DNA of 64,000 nucleotides from CALLJL01 sp964627255 (GCA_964627255.1 CAZVIN010000042.1:1-64000), one strand, 5' to 3'; counted from the first letter of the stretch, positions 34,293 through 43,815 are shown. Program-made: numbers and translations. The notes: generated by a model from the letters alone, not told the origin.

Positions 34293-34921
34293 CTAAATTA
34301 GCCTTTCAGTTAAGGCTGGGAGCGATTTTCTCACAGATTTTTGACTAAGGCAATCATCGGGGATTGTTTTGCTCAGCCGACTTTTCGCTGAATCATTATC
34401 TTGGAGTCACTAAATTCGATTTCCTTGTATCTTGTGTGGGTTCGGCAATGTTGTCACCTGTTTTCAATTACAGGGCCTTCGCGTAGGCTGAAAGTTCTCT
34501 GGTCGCTTCCGCCATCCTGGCCCTGAGCTGCAAACCATTCCCGATAAAATGGACGAGAAGCGAAAAATCTTGATTTAAGGCCGACTGTCGGAGCGTGAAG
34601 AGATAATGGCTTATTAAATGTTGGTTCTTTGCCTCAATTTAAGTGCATTTAGGTAAGAGAAAATAAATTGAAAAAAGGGAAGAGTGGTTAAACAGAACGA
34701 ATTAAGGGTCTTAGCATAAGGGATAAGCAAATAAAGCAGCTGCGCAGAAAAAGAAAATAGGGTAAATAGATGAGGCGGTACGAATTAGCAAAAGGCCCTA
34801 ATTGCGAAAAATATGGTAAATAAGCAAAGAAGAACCTATTGCCGAATTAATAGATAAGATGATACAAATAAAAAAAGACGATACGAATAAGAAATTGCGT
34901 AAAGAAGTGAAACAGAAATAA
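34293..34921. other. Gene-free region with purine-rich half
   Basis: No convincing gene. The left part (to about 34640) is unremarkable. The right part is strongly purine-rich on the plus strand and has three near-copies of ACGAATTAAG (34697-34706, 34780-34788, 34883-34891). The peptidase promoter should lie in the left part but no close consensus was seen. Confidence 0.5.
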
Positions 34922-35263
34922 TTAGCGAATTCGGTAAAACCACATCAGCGGCAGCCACAGCTGGTGACCATAAGGAATCCGTTTATGATTAACCAAGACC
35001 TCAGTATCCTCCCATTCATGAACCAAATTGAAAAGCTCAAAAAGGTCCTCGACCTCATCGGGAGTAAAGGTAACAGAATGTTTGGCCCATTCGCCGCTTC
35101 CCTCCACCTTATAAGTGGGGTTTCGCTGCGCCAGGTCGACGGCCTTTTCATAATCAGGGGAGGGCTTAGCGCCAAAAACAAGGGTGATGCGAAAAGATTT
35201 AGCTTTAGTACTTGGATAAAGGATGTCAGCTAATTTTTCGTCTTGGGCTTTGTCCTCGCTCAT
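34922..35263 (-). CDS. Hypothetical protein, 113 residues
   Basis: Not recognised. Soluble, charged protein with no signal peptide: an acidic start (MSEDKAQDEKLADILY), a beta-alpha-beta-like middle (FRITLVFGAKPSPDYEKAV) and an unusual C terminus rich in Trp and aromatic residues (HQLWLPLMWFYRIR). Codon usage and composition look coding and the ATG follows a purine-rich GGTTAAA context. It stands alone between two gaps. Confidence 0.6.
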   Translation of the reverse strand: MSEDKAQDEKLADILYPSTKAKSFRITLVFGAKPSPDYEKAVDLAQRNPTYKVEGSGEWAKHSVTFTPDEVEDLFELFNLVHEWEDTEVLVNHKRIPYGHQLWLPLMWFYRIR

Positions 35264-35394
35264 TTTAACCAGCCTGAGACCAAACCATCATTTGATTAGC
35301 TTTTTCATTTTACGGCAAGCTATAATTAGAAGCAAGTCGTTCGAATTAAATAAGCGGAATTAAACTGAATGAGGGTCTAAGGGCAAAAAATGGC

Positions 35395-36438
35395 TTAAAG
35401 GATGAGCATGCAGTCGCCGTAGCTGAAAAAGCGGTATTTTTCTTTTACGGCGACTTCATAAGCTTCTAAGGTCAGTTCACGTCCGGCAAAGGCACAGACC
35501 AACATCAGAAGAGTAGAACGGGGCAGGTGAAAGTTAGTAAGTAGACGGTCAACTACCTTGAACTCATAACCCGGATAAATGAAAAGATTGGTTGTCCCTG
35601 GGCCAGGCTTAATTCTGGCCAATTTTGCTGCCTTCTTGACTGCACTTTCCAAAGTGCGGACGACAGTGGTTCCAGCTGCTAGGACTGGCCGGCTTTCCTT
35701 TTTAGCCTGGTTAATCTTAGCGGCGGCTTGGGGGCTAATGGCATAAGTCTCATCTAACATCTTATGCTCCTCAACCTCTTCCACCCTTACCGGCTGAAAT
35801 GTAGCCAGGCCAACATGGAGGGTTACTTTAGTAAGGAGAATTTCTTTTTCTTTTAATTTCTGGAGAAGACGGCGCGTGAAGTGAAGGCCTGCTGTCGGCG
35901 CGGCAATTGAACCCGGTTGACGAGCAAAAACGGTCTGATAGCGAGTGATGTCCAGTTGCCTCAAGATTTCATCATTTTTGGGTCGTTTAATATACGGTGG
36001 AAGCGGCGGATAGCCCACTTGACGAAGCCAGCTCAGCACGTTATCAGTCGGAAATTCAAGTTCGCGGCGGCCCTCCCAACCACGGCTTACGGCTATTGCT
36101 TCTAGACCACCAGGGAAGATTACGGTGGACCCCGGGACTATTTTCCGAGCTGGTCGGCAAAGGACCTCCCAGCGCCGCGGGGATACTTCGCGGATAAAAA
36201 GGAAATCGAGCGCCCGGCCGCCAACCTTTCCCCAAACTCTGGCGGGGATAACTCGAGAATCATTCAGGACGACCACATCGCCCGCGTCCAAAAATTCAGG
36301 GAGGTCGAGAAACCGAGCATGAATAATCTCCTTGGTTTGACGCCGGATGACCATCATCCGGCTGGCGTCGCGACGGGCGAGGGGCCTTTGGGCAATTAGT
36401 TCTGGAGGTAAATGATAATCGAAAGCTGAAACCAACAT
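35395..36438 (-). CDS. queA: S-adenosylmethionine:tRNA ribosyltransferase-isomerase
   Basis: Transfers and isomerises the ribose of SAM onto preQ1 at tRNA position 34, forming epoxyqueuosine. 347 residues, normal length: FDYHLPPELIAQRPLARRDASRMMV, VLNDSRVIPARVWG, IAAPTAGLHFTRRLL, HVGLATFQPVRVEEVEEHKM and NFHLPRSTLLMLVCAFAG are all family signatures. The start lies 314 bases downstream of ruvB and lacks a visible ribosome-binding site. Tgt and the preQ1 genes are not in the window. Confidence 0.96.
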   Translation of the reverse strand: MLVSAFDYHLPPELIAQRPLARRDASRMMVIRRQTKEIIHARFLDLPEFLDAGDVVVLNDSRVIPARVWGKVGGRALDFLFIREVSPRRWEVLCRPARKIVPGSTVIFPGGLEAIAVSRGWEGRRELEFPTDNVLSWLRQVGYPPLPPYIKRPKNDEILRQLDITRYQTVFARQPGSIAAPTAGLHFTRRLLQKLKEKEILLTKVTLHVGLATFQPVRVEEVEEHKMLDETYAISPQAAAKINQAKKESRPVLAAGTTVVRTLESAVKKAAKLARIKPGPGTTNLFIYPGYEFKVVDRLLTNFHLPRSTLLMLVCAFAGRELTLEAYEVAVKEKYRFFSYGDCMLIL

Positions 36439-36752
36439 AATTTTAATAAACTATGCCCTGTATTTGATTAAATTCGCCTTTTTTCTTTATCGCTTTCCGT
36501 GGTTTCTTTCTGTTTTGTTCGGGGGCTGAAGAAGAAGACCGAGAAGGCGGAGAAGACCATTGAAGTTTTGGCTTTCCCGAATCGTCCCTTAAAGAAATCC
36601 TTGGACGCATCAAAGCCTGACCTGCCCAAGACGGGGAAAAACCATTTTCATTTAATTAATCGCTTGCCTATTCGATTAAATTAACTAACGATTCTACTAT
36701 CCAGTATCTCAGCCCACGATTCAGCAGTGCCTTATTTTCGTCTGCTTAGTAT
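36439..36752. other. Gap between ruvB and queA
   Basis: About 310 bases with no convincing gene. A 61-codon frame on the plus strand (36499-36684) starts with GTG, has no ribosome-binding site and runs against both neighbours. The queA promoter probably lies here; no clear consensus was seen. Confidence 0.45.
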
Positions 36753-37817
36753 TTACTCGTGGAACAGCTTTTTCTGTTGGGAACCTGCTTTGGGAGCGTT
36801 ATAGCCCAGGTGTTCTAAGGCCCGAGGAGTGACCCGGCGACCGCGCAGGGTTCTTTCCAAAAACCCGACCCGCATCAAGAAGGGTTCATAGATCGATTCG
36901 ATGGTATCCTTTTCTTCATCGATAGCTGCGGCCAAAGTGGCAATTCCCACTGGACCTCCCCCAAAATTTTCGATAATTGTCTGCAGAATCTTGCGGTCAA
37001 CTTCGTCGAGGCCGACGGAATCCACCTCCATCAATTCCAGGGCTTCGTGGGCTTCTTTGCGCGTGATAACTCCGTCGGCTTTAACGTCAGCATAATCGCG
37101 AACGCGACGCAGCAGGCGGTTAGCCACCCGGGGAGTTCCACGAGAGCGAAGGGCGATTTCGCCGGCAGCATCGTCGTCGATTCGGACGTTTAGCAGGCTG
37201 GCTGACCGTTTAATTATTTTTTCAATTTCCTCATCCTTATAATAGTCGAGGCGGTGAATTATTCCGAATCGACCGCGAAGCGGCGCAGTAATCCGGCCAG
37301 CTCTGGTGGTGGCTCCGATTAGAGTAAATTTCTTGAGCTGGAGCTTATGACTGCGGGCAGCTGGCCCTTGACCGATGATGATGTCGAGGGTGTAATCTTC
37401 CATGGCTGAATATAAGAGCTCTTCAACCGAGGGATGAAGCCGGTGAATTTCGTCGATGAACAAGATTTCTTTGCGCTGGAGATTAGTGAGGATAGCCGAC
37501 AGGTCTCCCGGCCGTTCGATTACCGGACCAGAAGTCGGTTTAATAGAAACCCCCATCTCCTTGGCGATGAGCCAGGCCAGCGAGGTTTTTCCCAGTCCCG
37601 GAGGTCCATAAAGGAGCACATGGTCGAGGGAATCGTCGCGGCGGCGGGCAGCTTCGATAAAAATATGCAGGTTTTCTTTGACAGTTTCTTGGCCGATAAA
37701 TTCGTCAAAGGTGCGCGGCCTGAGGCTTTCTTCGAAGAGAACATCTTCTTTGCTTCTTATCGGCGAAAGAAGCGTGGTCTTTTTTTGGTTCAAACTTTGG
37801 CCATTCGACGTAGACAT
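36753..37817 (-). CDS. ruvB: Holliday junction branch-migration helicase RuvB
   Basis: AAA+ motor driving branch migration with RuvA. 354 residues: RPRTFDEFIGQETVKENL, Walker A GPPGLGKTSL, Walker B LFIDEIHRLHP, sensor GATTRAGRITAPLRGRFG, and the C-terminal winged helix (GGGPVGIATLAAAIDEEKDTIE, RTLRGRRVTPRALEHLG). The start overlaps the ruvA end by 28 bases and has an AAGAGA ribosome-binding site inside ruvA. Confidence 0.97.
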   Translation of the reverse strand: MSTSNGQSLNQKKTTLLSPIRSKEDVLFEESLRPRTFDEFIGQETVKENLHIFIEAARRRDDSLDHVLLYGPPGLGKTSLAWLIAKEMGVSIKPTSGPVIERPGDLSAILTNLQRKEILFIDEIHRLHPSVEELLYSAMEDYTLDIIIGQGPAARSHKLQLKKFTLIGATTRAGRITAPLRGRFGIIHRLDYYKDEEIEKIIKRSASLLNVRIDDDAAGEIALRSRGTPRVANRLLRRVRDYADVKADGVITRKEAHEALELMEVDSVGLDEVDRKILQTIIENFGGGPVGIATLAAAIDEEKDTIESIYEPFLMRVGFLERTLRGRRVTPRALEHLGYNAPKAGSQQKKLFHE

Positions 37818-38377
37818 TCTCTTAGCAGTTTCTCAAACCCTGCCTCTGGAGTCAAGCGCCGCAAAGCCTCCTCCACTGTCCCTTCTACCTCCCGGCGACG
37901 AAAACCAAGATTGAGCAGGGCTGAGATTAGGTCTTCTCGCTCCTGAGCACCACGGCCAGATAATAGCTTTTCCTTCTTTTCTAATTTCTCCTGCATTTCC
38001 ATGGCTATCCGGAGAGCTGTCTTTTTGCCTATCCCCGGAATGCGAGCGATGCGGGCCACGTTGCTTTCTTGAACGGCTTCTTTTAGTTCGGCTGGCTCCA
38101 TCCCAGAAAGGACGTTTAAGGCGAGCTTGGGTCCAATCCCGGAAATGGAGATGAGCTTCAGAAAGAGTTCTCTTTCTTCCTCAGTGGAAAATCCATAAAG
38201 GGCTAAGGCGCTATCGCTAAGATGGGTATAAACATAAAGCTCGACAGGTTCATTTTCTTCACCCAATTTAAAAAAAGTTGAAAGCGGGATGAAGGCACAA
38301 TAGCCGACACCGTTGACGTCGATTACGATTTGATTCGGTGCTTTCTGAATCAAACGGCCTTTAAGATAGGCGATCAT
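37790..38377 (-). CDS. ruvA: Holliday junction DNA-binding protein RuvA
   Basis: Tetrameric junction-binding subunit. 195 residues with the OB domain start MIAYLKGRLIQKAPNQIVID, helix-hairpin-helix motifs ISGIGPKLALNVLSGM and IPGIGKKTALRIAMEM, and a C-terminal domain that contacts RuvB (LISALLNLGFRRREVE). Overlaps ruvC by 4 bases and ruvB by 28. Confidence 0.96.
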   Translation of the reverse strand: MIAYLKGRLIQKAPNQIVIDVNGVGYCAFIPLSTFFKLGEENEPVELYVYTHLSDSALALYGFSTEEERELFLKLISISGIGPKLALNVLSGMEPAELKEAVQESNVARIARIPGIGKKTALRIAMEMQEKLEKKEKLLSGRGAQEREDLISALLNLGFRRREVEGTVEEALRRLTPEAGFEKLLRECLRRMAKV

Positions 38378-38880
38378 CGACTTGTTTTTGCCTCAGACAA
38401 GTTAACATGGGTTTGGCGGTGGTTAAGATGACAAAAGGCAGTCGCTAAGGCATCGGAAGCGTCTGGCTCCAGGTTAATATCCTGAAGATGGAGAAGAGCC
38501 TTAACCATTGTCATAACTTGGTTTTTTTCAGCCTGACCGTAGCCAGTGACGGCTTTTTTTATTTCCCGGGGTGAATATTCATAGAGACGGCAGCCATGGG
38601 CGGCGACGGCTACTAAAACCGCCCCTCTTACCTGTCCCAGGGTGATGGCTGTTCGGATGTTGCGTGCGTAAAAAGGGTTTTCAATTGCTGCTTCCTCGGG
38701 ACAATAGCGGCTCAAAAGAAGGTCGATTTGGCCGCGAATTTCGTTCAATTTCTCGGGCAAGCTGAGATAGGGTTTAGGCCGGATGACTCCAAACCCCAGA
38801 ACGGCATAGCCTCCTTCTTTGTCTTCAAGGACGCCAAAGCCGGTAGCCTGGCTGCTGGGGTCAATCCCAAGAACCCTCAT
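38374..38880 (-). CDS. ruvC: Crossover junction endodeoxyribonuclease RuvC
   Basis: Resolves Holliday junctions. 168 residues of RNase H fold with catalytic Asp in LGIDPSSQATGFGV, Glu in AAIENPFYARN and the Asp pair in DASDALATAFCHLNH. Directly downstream of yebC and coupled to ruvA. Confidence 0.96.
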   Translation of the reverse strand: MRVLGIDPSSQATGFGVLEDKEGGYAVLGFGVIRPKPYLSLPEKLNEIRGQIDLLLSRYCPEEAAIENPFYARNIRTAITLGQVRGAVLVAVAAHGCRLYEYSPREIKKAVTGYGQAEKNQVMTMVKALLHLQDINLEPDASDALATAFCHLNHRQTHVNLSEAKTSR

Positions 38881-38891
38881 CGAGTTCGTGC

Positions 38892-39641
38892 TCAGTTAGA
38901 AAAACTGGCGATTTCTTCTTCCGAAATATCAAAATTGGCCCAGACGTGCTGCACGTCATCATGGTCCTCAAGCTCCTCCATCAGCCTCAAAAGCTGCTGG
39001 GCTTGCTTGCCTTCAACTTTAACATAGTTCTGAGGGATATAGCCAACGTTGGAGGTCGCCACTTCAATATTATGTTGCTTGAGGGCTTCCAGGACAGAGT
39101 CATAATTCTCGGGCGGGGTAATTATTTCCCAGTTAGAGCCGTCGTCGCGGATATCTTCCGCTCCGGTGCCAAGAGCTATATCCAGAAGTTGCTCTTCAGA
39201 GGCGCGGGCCTTTTCGACCACGATGTAACCTTTCCTTTTAAACATCCAGGCCACGCAGCCCGATTCGCCGATGCGGCCACCATTTTTGGAAAAGATATGC
39301 CGGAGTTCAGAAACCGTTCGGTTTTTGTTGTCTGACATGGCCTCGACAAAAATAGCTACTCCCCCTGGCCCATAACCTTCGTAGTTAATTTCTTCGAAGG
39401 AAGAGCCTTCTAACTGGCCTGTGCCCTTCATAATGGCCCGCTTGATGTTGTCAGAAGGCATATTGACTGCTTTAGCCTCAGAAATAGCCTTGCGCAACCG
39501 CGGGTTTTTCTCCGGGTCAGGTCCACCCAGCCGAGCGGCAATACTAATTTCGCGGATAATTTTAGTAAAGATTTTTCCTCTTTTGGCGTCCTGAGCCGCC
39601 TTTTTATGTTTAATAGAATGCCATTTTGAATGTCCGGACAT
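38892..39641 (-). CDS. yebC: YebC/TACO1-family protein
   Basis: Translation-related or transcriptional regulator; family members relieve ribosome stalling or bind DNA. 249 residues with MSGHSKWHSIKHKKAAQDAKRG, INYEGYGPGGVAIFVEAMSDNKNRT and FSKNGGRIGESGCVAWMF. Leads the yebC-ruvC-ruvA-ruvB operon, a very common arrangement. AGAAGGAGATAAG ribosome-binding site. Confidence 0.96.
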   Translation of the reverse strand: MSGHSKWHSIKHKKAAQDAKRGKIFTKIIREISIAARLGGPDPEKNPRLRKAISEAKAVNMPSDNIKRAIMKGTGQLEGSSFEEINYEGYGPGGVAIFVEAMSDNKNRTVSELRHIFSKNGGRIGESGCVAWMFKRKGYIVVEKARASEEQLLDIALGTGAEDIRDDGSNWEIITPPENYDSVLEALKQHNIEVATSNVGYIPQNYVKVEGKQAQQLLRLMEELEDHDDVQHVWANFDISEEEIASFSN

Positions 39642-39666
39642 CTTATCTCCTTCTGGAGGGAATTAC

Positions 39667-39695
39667 GTTATAAATAATAACATAACCGTTTTCAG
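39667..39695 (-). promoter_or_regulatory. Promoter of the yebC-ruvCAB operon
   Basis: Minus-strand CTGAAA (39690-39695) and TATAAC (39667-39672), 17 bases apart. The start near 39660 would give a leader of about 19 bases. Confidence 0.5.
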
Positions 39696-39954
39696 CTTGT
39701 AAATATCCCCTGAGGAGGAGGGCGTGGGTTGCACTTAGCGTCCTATTTTTTCCCTGGGTTTTCAGGTATTCCCTGAGGAGGACCGCCTTGGTCTTTTCTC
39801 TATCCTTAGCCGTAAAAAAGAGAGTAACATTCTGGCGGGAGGCCTTAGCTAACAAGTCGTGGACTAAAGCTAATTTTTAATTTATTATTTTTGCTCTAAG
39901 ATAAAGGAATAAATAAAAGGGAACTTAATTAGAGAACGGGAAAATAAAGAATCG

Positions 39955-41493
39955 ATGTTAGGAGAAATTAAAGACTGTCCGCCCGAAGAGCCCGTGGCGG
40001 TTAAGGAAATGCCCTTTATTGTCAAAGGAGCGGGGCTCTTTCTTTTCGGGACTCTAATTAGCTCAGGGTTAAAATATCTTTTCGAGTTTATCGTGGCGCG
40101 GCGTTTGGGGCCGTCGGCTTTCGGGGTGTTTTTCTTGGGGTTAACTGTTTTTAAGCTGATGGAAAAAGTTGGCCCGTTGGAGCTAAATCAGGGTTTGCTT
40201 CGCTTCATTCCGGTCCGAAAAGATGAGGAGGAAACCGCGAGCGTGAGCGCCGTAATTTTAGCGGCCCTGAGAATCAGCATTTTTTTTAGCGCTATTTTAG
40301 CGTTTCTCGTTTTTCTTTTTGCCTCTCCTATCGGGAAGGGATTTTTTCATGTTTCTTCAGTGGCTTTAGTCCTCAGAGTTCTTTCCTTAGGCTTGATATT
40401 TTCGGTGGCGGCCGAACTCTTGGCTTTCAGTCTCCAGGCTTTAGGTGCTATTAGATACCGCGTTTATTTTAGGTTGGTTTTAGAGCCGGCACTCAGCATT
40501 ATTATAGTTTTATTTTTGTTCCAATTTGGTCCCAGTTTATGGGCCCCACCGATTGCTTTAATCGCGCCTTTTTTTTTGAGTTTTTTTCTTGGTTTCTGGT
40601 TTTTAAGAAAGTTTCTGCGGGGCCAGTTTAAAGGAAGAACAGTTGAACCTGACGACTTCAAAGAATTATTGGCTTTTTCTTTGCCCCTTTTCTTAGCCAG
40701 TTTGCTTTCTTTTCTCCTTTATCAGGTGACTCCCCTCATGTTTGGCTACTTTCGGTCCGCCCAAGAAGTGGGGCTTTATGCGGCCGCGCTGCGCACCTCT
40801 TTTCTTTTATTATTAACTCTGGAGGCCTTTAATGCCGTTTTTGCACCGCTCATTTCTGACCTGACTAACCGCGGGGATTTGAGAACGTTAGAGGCGCTTT
40901 TTAAAGTAATCACTAAATGGGTTTTTTCTCTTTCTTTGCCTTTATTCTTGATTTTGAGTCTTTTTGGTCGTGAAGTGCTGGGTTTATGGGGGAAGCGATA
41001 CCAACAGGCCTTTCTTTGCCTCCTCATTTTGGCTGCTGGCCAGTTGATTAACTGCGCCACGGGGCCGGTTGGTTATATGATTTCCATGAGCGGGCGGCCC
41101 AAGCTAAGTTTAGCTAATACTTCGGCGACGCTTATCCTGAATATTTTTCTCAATTTGTTTCTGATTCCTCGTTACGGGATTATCGGCGGTGCTATCTCCT
41201 TCGCTTTAAGTCTGAGCTTAGTTAACTTGGCCAGGTTAATCGAGGTCTGGCTGATTCTTAAGATTCATCCCTACCGGCTTGACTTTTATAAACCTCTTCT
41301 GGCTGGCTTCATTTCTTTTCTAATTACCTTAGGGTTAAGGAGTCATTTTTTTTCGGCAGGAGATTTGATTCGGCTGGTCCTTGGAACCTTAGCTTTTGGG
41401 CTTATTTATAGTCTGCTCTTGGTTGGCCTGGGCATCGCTGAAGAGGAAAAAATTATTCTGGTTAAAATAAAGGAGAAGCTCAGCCTGCGATAA
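39955..41493 (+). CDS. Polysaccharide flippase (Wzx/MATE-like oligosaccharide exporter)
   Basis: Moves lipid-linked oligosaccharides across the inner membrane. 512 residues with about 12-14 hydrophobic segments. Typical features are the N-terminal GTLISSGLKYLFEFIVARRLGPSAFGVFFLGLT, a mid-protein polar cluster, and NCATGPVGYMISMSGRPKLSLANTSATLILNIFLN, the family's conserved region. First gene of a polysaccharide island reaching to about 47.2 kb. The ribosome-binding site is poor. Confidence 0.88.
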   Translation: MLGEIKDCPPEEPVAVKEMPFIVKGAGLFLFGTLISSGLKYLFEFIVARRLGPSAFGVFFLGLTVFKLMEKVGPLELNQGLLRFIPVRKDEEETASVSAVILAALRISIFFSAILAFLVFLFASPIGKGFFHVSSVALVLRVLSLGLIFSVAAELLAFSLQALGAIRYRVYFRLVLEPALSIIIVLFLFQFGPSLWAPPIALIAPFFLSFFLGFWFLRKFLRGQFKGRTVEPDDFKELLAFSLPLFLASLLSFLLYQVTPLMFGYFRSAQEVGLYAAALRTSFLLLLTLEAFNAVFAPLISDLTNRGDLRTLEALFKVITKWVFSLSLPLFLILSLFGREVLGLWGKRYQQAFLCLLILAAGQLINCATGPVGYMISMSGRPKLSLANTSATLILNIFLNLFLIPRYGIIGGAISFALSLSLVNLARLIEVWLILKIHPYRLDFYKPLLAGFISFLITLGLRSHFFSAGDLIRLVLGTLAFGLIYSLLLVGLGIAEEEKIILVKIKEKLSLR

Positions 41494-41721
41494 GGTGAAT
41501 TACGCTTTATTCAATGTTTCCCCTGATAATTGCCTCCGGTCAACACTCAAGATATAGATTGCCTCGTATCTTATTCTGTTCTCAGCCTGGTTATAAATAT
41601 TAGGCTGGCTAAACGCTGCCTCAATGAGAAAACTTATGACCTGGGAAGAGAAAAAGAAAAAATGATGGCCGAATCGAAGCTGGGCTCTGAAAGAAATGGG
41701 AAAGATTAATTAGGCTGTTAA

Positions 41722-41750
41722 TTGCTTCTTAATTTCAGGTTAATTATAAT
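41722..41750 (+). promoter_or_regulatory. Promoter of the sulfotransferase operon
   Basis: TTGCTT (41722-41727) and a perfect TATAAT (41745-41750) with a 17-base spacer. The gene begins at 41776, about 20 bases after the predicted start. Confidence 0.5.
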
Positions 41751-41775
41751 AAAAAAACGGCCAAGAAAGTAGTCA

Positions 41776-42732
41776 ATGAAGGTAAAATATAAGGAAAGCG
41801 AAATCAATCTTCCCGATTTTTTAATCGTTGGCGCTGCCCGTTCCGGAACAACTTTTCTTGTATATTTATTACACCAACATCCACGAATATTTTTCCCGGC
41901 AGTCAAGGAGCCGATGTTTTTTGCTCTTTACGAGCAAGAGAAAGTTATTATCGATATCAGAACGGGTCGAAGAGTTGATTACCCAGTAGAAAGTCTGAAT
42001 AATTATCTTAAACTATTCAGGGGGGCTAAGAAAGGTCAGTTGATGGGTGAGGCGTCGACTTGGTACCTTTATTTTTATGGGGCTACTCTGGCCAATATCG
42101 CTAAGGTCTATGGCCAGGCAATGAACCAGCTTAAAATTATAATTCTTTTACGTAACCCCGTGGAGAGAGCCTGGTCGCATTATTGGTTCAAGAGACGCAA
42201 TGGTGAAGAGCTTTTAGGCTTTGACCAGGCCATTAGCGCCAGCGTCGTTGCTGAACGCAAAGAAAAGAATTATACGCCCGGGTTTGATTATCTTGATTAT
42301 GGAAAATATTTTTTAAGGGTAAAAGCCTATCTGGATTCGGAGGCTAAAACTAAGATAATTATTTATGAAGATTTATTGAAAGATAAAGAAAAAGTCATGA
42401 AAGAACTCTTTTTCTTCTTGGGAGTGGAGCCTTTCGGTCTTACCAAGTATCAACAAGTTCGGGTTAACGTAGCCGGCCGGCCAAAAAATAGACTGAGCGC
42501 GCTTCTGGGACGGTTTGTGTATCAACCTCATGCTTTTAAATCATCGATGAAATCCCTAATTCCTTATCATTGGCGCGTTCGCTGGAAAAATAGATTGGCT
42601 TCCTATCTTTATGCTAAGGAATCAATGCCCGACGAGTGGCGGAAGAGGTTGGCGGAATTTTACCGGGATGATGTGCACCAATTGGGCGCTCTCTTAAATC
42701 GTGATTTAACTTTCTGGCTGGAAGAAAGATAA
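41776..42732 (+). CDS. Sulfotransferase (PAPS-dependent family)
   Basis: Predicted transfer of sulfate from PAPS to a sugar hydroxyl. 318 residues. The 5'-phosphosulfate loop is FLIVGAARSGTTFLVYLLHQH; the 3'-phosphate region is IILLRNPVERAWSHYWF, with the Arg and Ser expected to bind PAP. HSxE-like substrate residues cannot be assigned by eye. It lies with flippase, glycosyltransferase and export genes, so the acceptor is probably the growing polysaccharide. GTG of the next gene starts one codon after its stop. Confidence 0.87.
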   Translation: MKVKYKESEINLPDFLIVGAARSGTTFLVYLLHQHPRIFFPAVKEPMFFALYEQEKVIIDIRTGRRVDYPVESLNNYLKLFRGAKKGQLMGEASTWYLYFYGATLANIAKVYGQAMNQLKIIILLRNPVERAWSHYWFKRRNGEELLGFDQAISASVVAERKEKNYTPGFDYLDYGKYFLRVKAYLDSEAKTKIIIYEDLLKDKEKVMKELFFFLGVEPFGLTKYQQVRVNVAGRPKNRLSALLGRFVYQPHAFKSSMKSLIPYHWRVRWKNRLASYLYAKESMPDEWRKRLAEFYRDDVHQLGALLNRDLTFWLEER

Positions 42733-43182
42733 GTGCGGATCAGTCTTGTTTGTTCAGCCGGAGGCCATTTTTATGAGCTTTATTGTCTTGAGCCTCTCTG
42801 GAAGAAATATGAAAAATTCTGGGTCACTTTTAAAAAAGAGGATACCGAGTTCTTGCTGACAGGAGAGAAGGTTTATTGGGCCTACGCGCCGACGACGCGA
42901 CATTGTAAGAATTTCTGGCGAAACCTAATTCTGGCGATAAAAATATTACGACGGGAAAAGCCGCAAGTCATTGTCACCACTGGGGCCGGCGTTGGCGTCC
43001 CTTTTTTGCTTGTTGGCAGGTTTCTGGGCATGAAGACTGTTTTCATCGAGTCCATGGCCAGGGTCGAGAAGCTGTCTTTAAGTGGGCGCTTGGTCTATTG
43101 GCTGGCGGACCGATTTCTGGTTCAATGGCCAGAGTTGGCTCAAAGGTACCGCCGGGCTTTTTTTCGCGGCCAAGTAATATGA
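42733..43182 (+). CDS. Glycosyltransferase subunit, Alg14/PssD-like
   Basis: Membrane-anchoring and acceptor-binding half of a two-part GT-B enzyme, like eukaryotic Alg14 or bacterial PssD/EpsE. 149 residues from GTG: MRISLVCSAGGHFYELYCL, then IVTTGAGVGVPFLLVGRFLGMKTVFIESMARV and a hydrophobic C-terminal part. Its stop overlaps the ATG of the next gene. Confidence 0.88.
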   Translation: MRISLVCSAGGHFYELYCLEPLWKKYEKFWVTFKKEDTEFLLTGEKVYWAYAPTTRHCKNFWRNLILAIKILRREKPQVIVTTGAGVGVPFLLVGRFLGMKTVFIESMARVEKLSLSGRLVYWLADRFLVQWPELAQRYRRAFFRGQVI

Positions 43183-43694
43183 ATATCTTTGTGACCGTCG
43201 GGTTTGAAAGCTTTCCCTTTGACCGCCTTATCAGGTTTATTGACGAGACGGTTGCCCGAGAATTCTCGGAGGCAGAGTTCATGGTCCAAACGGGGAATTC
43301 CAAGTACATCCCGCGGTTTTGTCCGAGTCAACAGTTCCTCAGGTTTGACGAGGTGGTTAATTATATTAAATTAGCCGATATCGTCGTCTCTCATGCGGGA
43401 GTGGGGACAACGCTTCTGGCCCTAAAGGCAGGGAAAATTCCGATTCTTTTTCCTCGGCGGGCTGAATATGGGGAGCACATCGATAACCACCAGGTTGATT
43501 TTGCCCGGAAGATGGAATTGTTAAAGAAGGTTCTGGTGGCTTATGAACCGAGTGAGCTGCTGATAAAAATAAGAAAATATAGTGGCTTGGTTAAGGAAAT
43601 CTTGTCTGAACAGGGCGGCCAAGCTTCGAGTGGTCTAAAAGAGTACCTGGAGCAATATTTGGGAGAAATAGCCAGGCGACATAAAAAGTTTTAA
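43179..43694 (+). CDS. Glycosyltransferase catalytic subunit, Alg13/PssE-like
   Basis: Catalytic partner of the preceding gene. The start is taken at ATG 43179, in an ATGA overlap; a longer frame upstream would add 27 residues unlike the family. The 171 residues begin MNIFVTVGFESFPFDRLIRF and hold the sugar-nucleotide motif IVVSHAGVGTTLLALKAGKIPILFPR, followed by YGEHIDNHQVDFARKM, both diagnostic of Alg13. Together the pair probably transfers the second sugar of the repeat unit. Confidence 0.9.
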   Translation: MNIFVTVGFESFPFDRLIRFIDETVAREFSEAEFMVQTGNSKYIPRFCPSQQFLRFDEVVNYIKLADIVVSHAGVGTTLLALKAGKIPILFPRRAEYGEHIDNHQVDFARKMELLKKVLVAYEPSELLIKIRKYSGLVKEILSEQGGQASSGLKEYLEQYLGEIARRHKKF

Positions 43695-43815
43695 AGATTT
43701 ATAGCCAGGGAAAACAAAAAAATGATAAGGAAATAAAGAAAAAAAAGAAATAAAGAGAGAAAGGAAGAAAGAAGATAATGTGGGCGATGGCTGTTAAGAA
43801 AGAGGAATACGGACA

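Noticed and set aside
36499..36684. 61-codon Lys-rich frame between ruvB and queA
   Set aside because: GTG start without a ribosome-binding site, opposite to both neighbours.
39643..39855. 70-codon minus-strand frame directly before yebC
   Set aside because: TTG start without a ribosome-binding site and the yebC promoter lies inside its 3' end. Composition is plausible, so it is not fully excluded.
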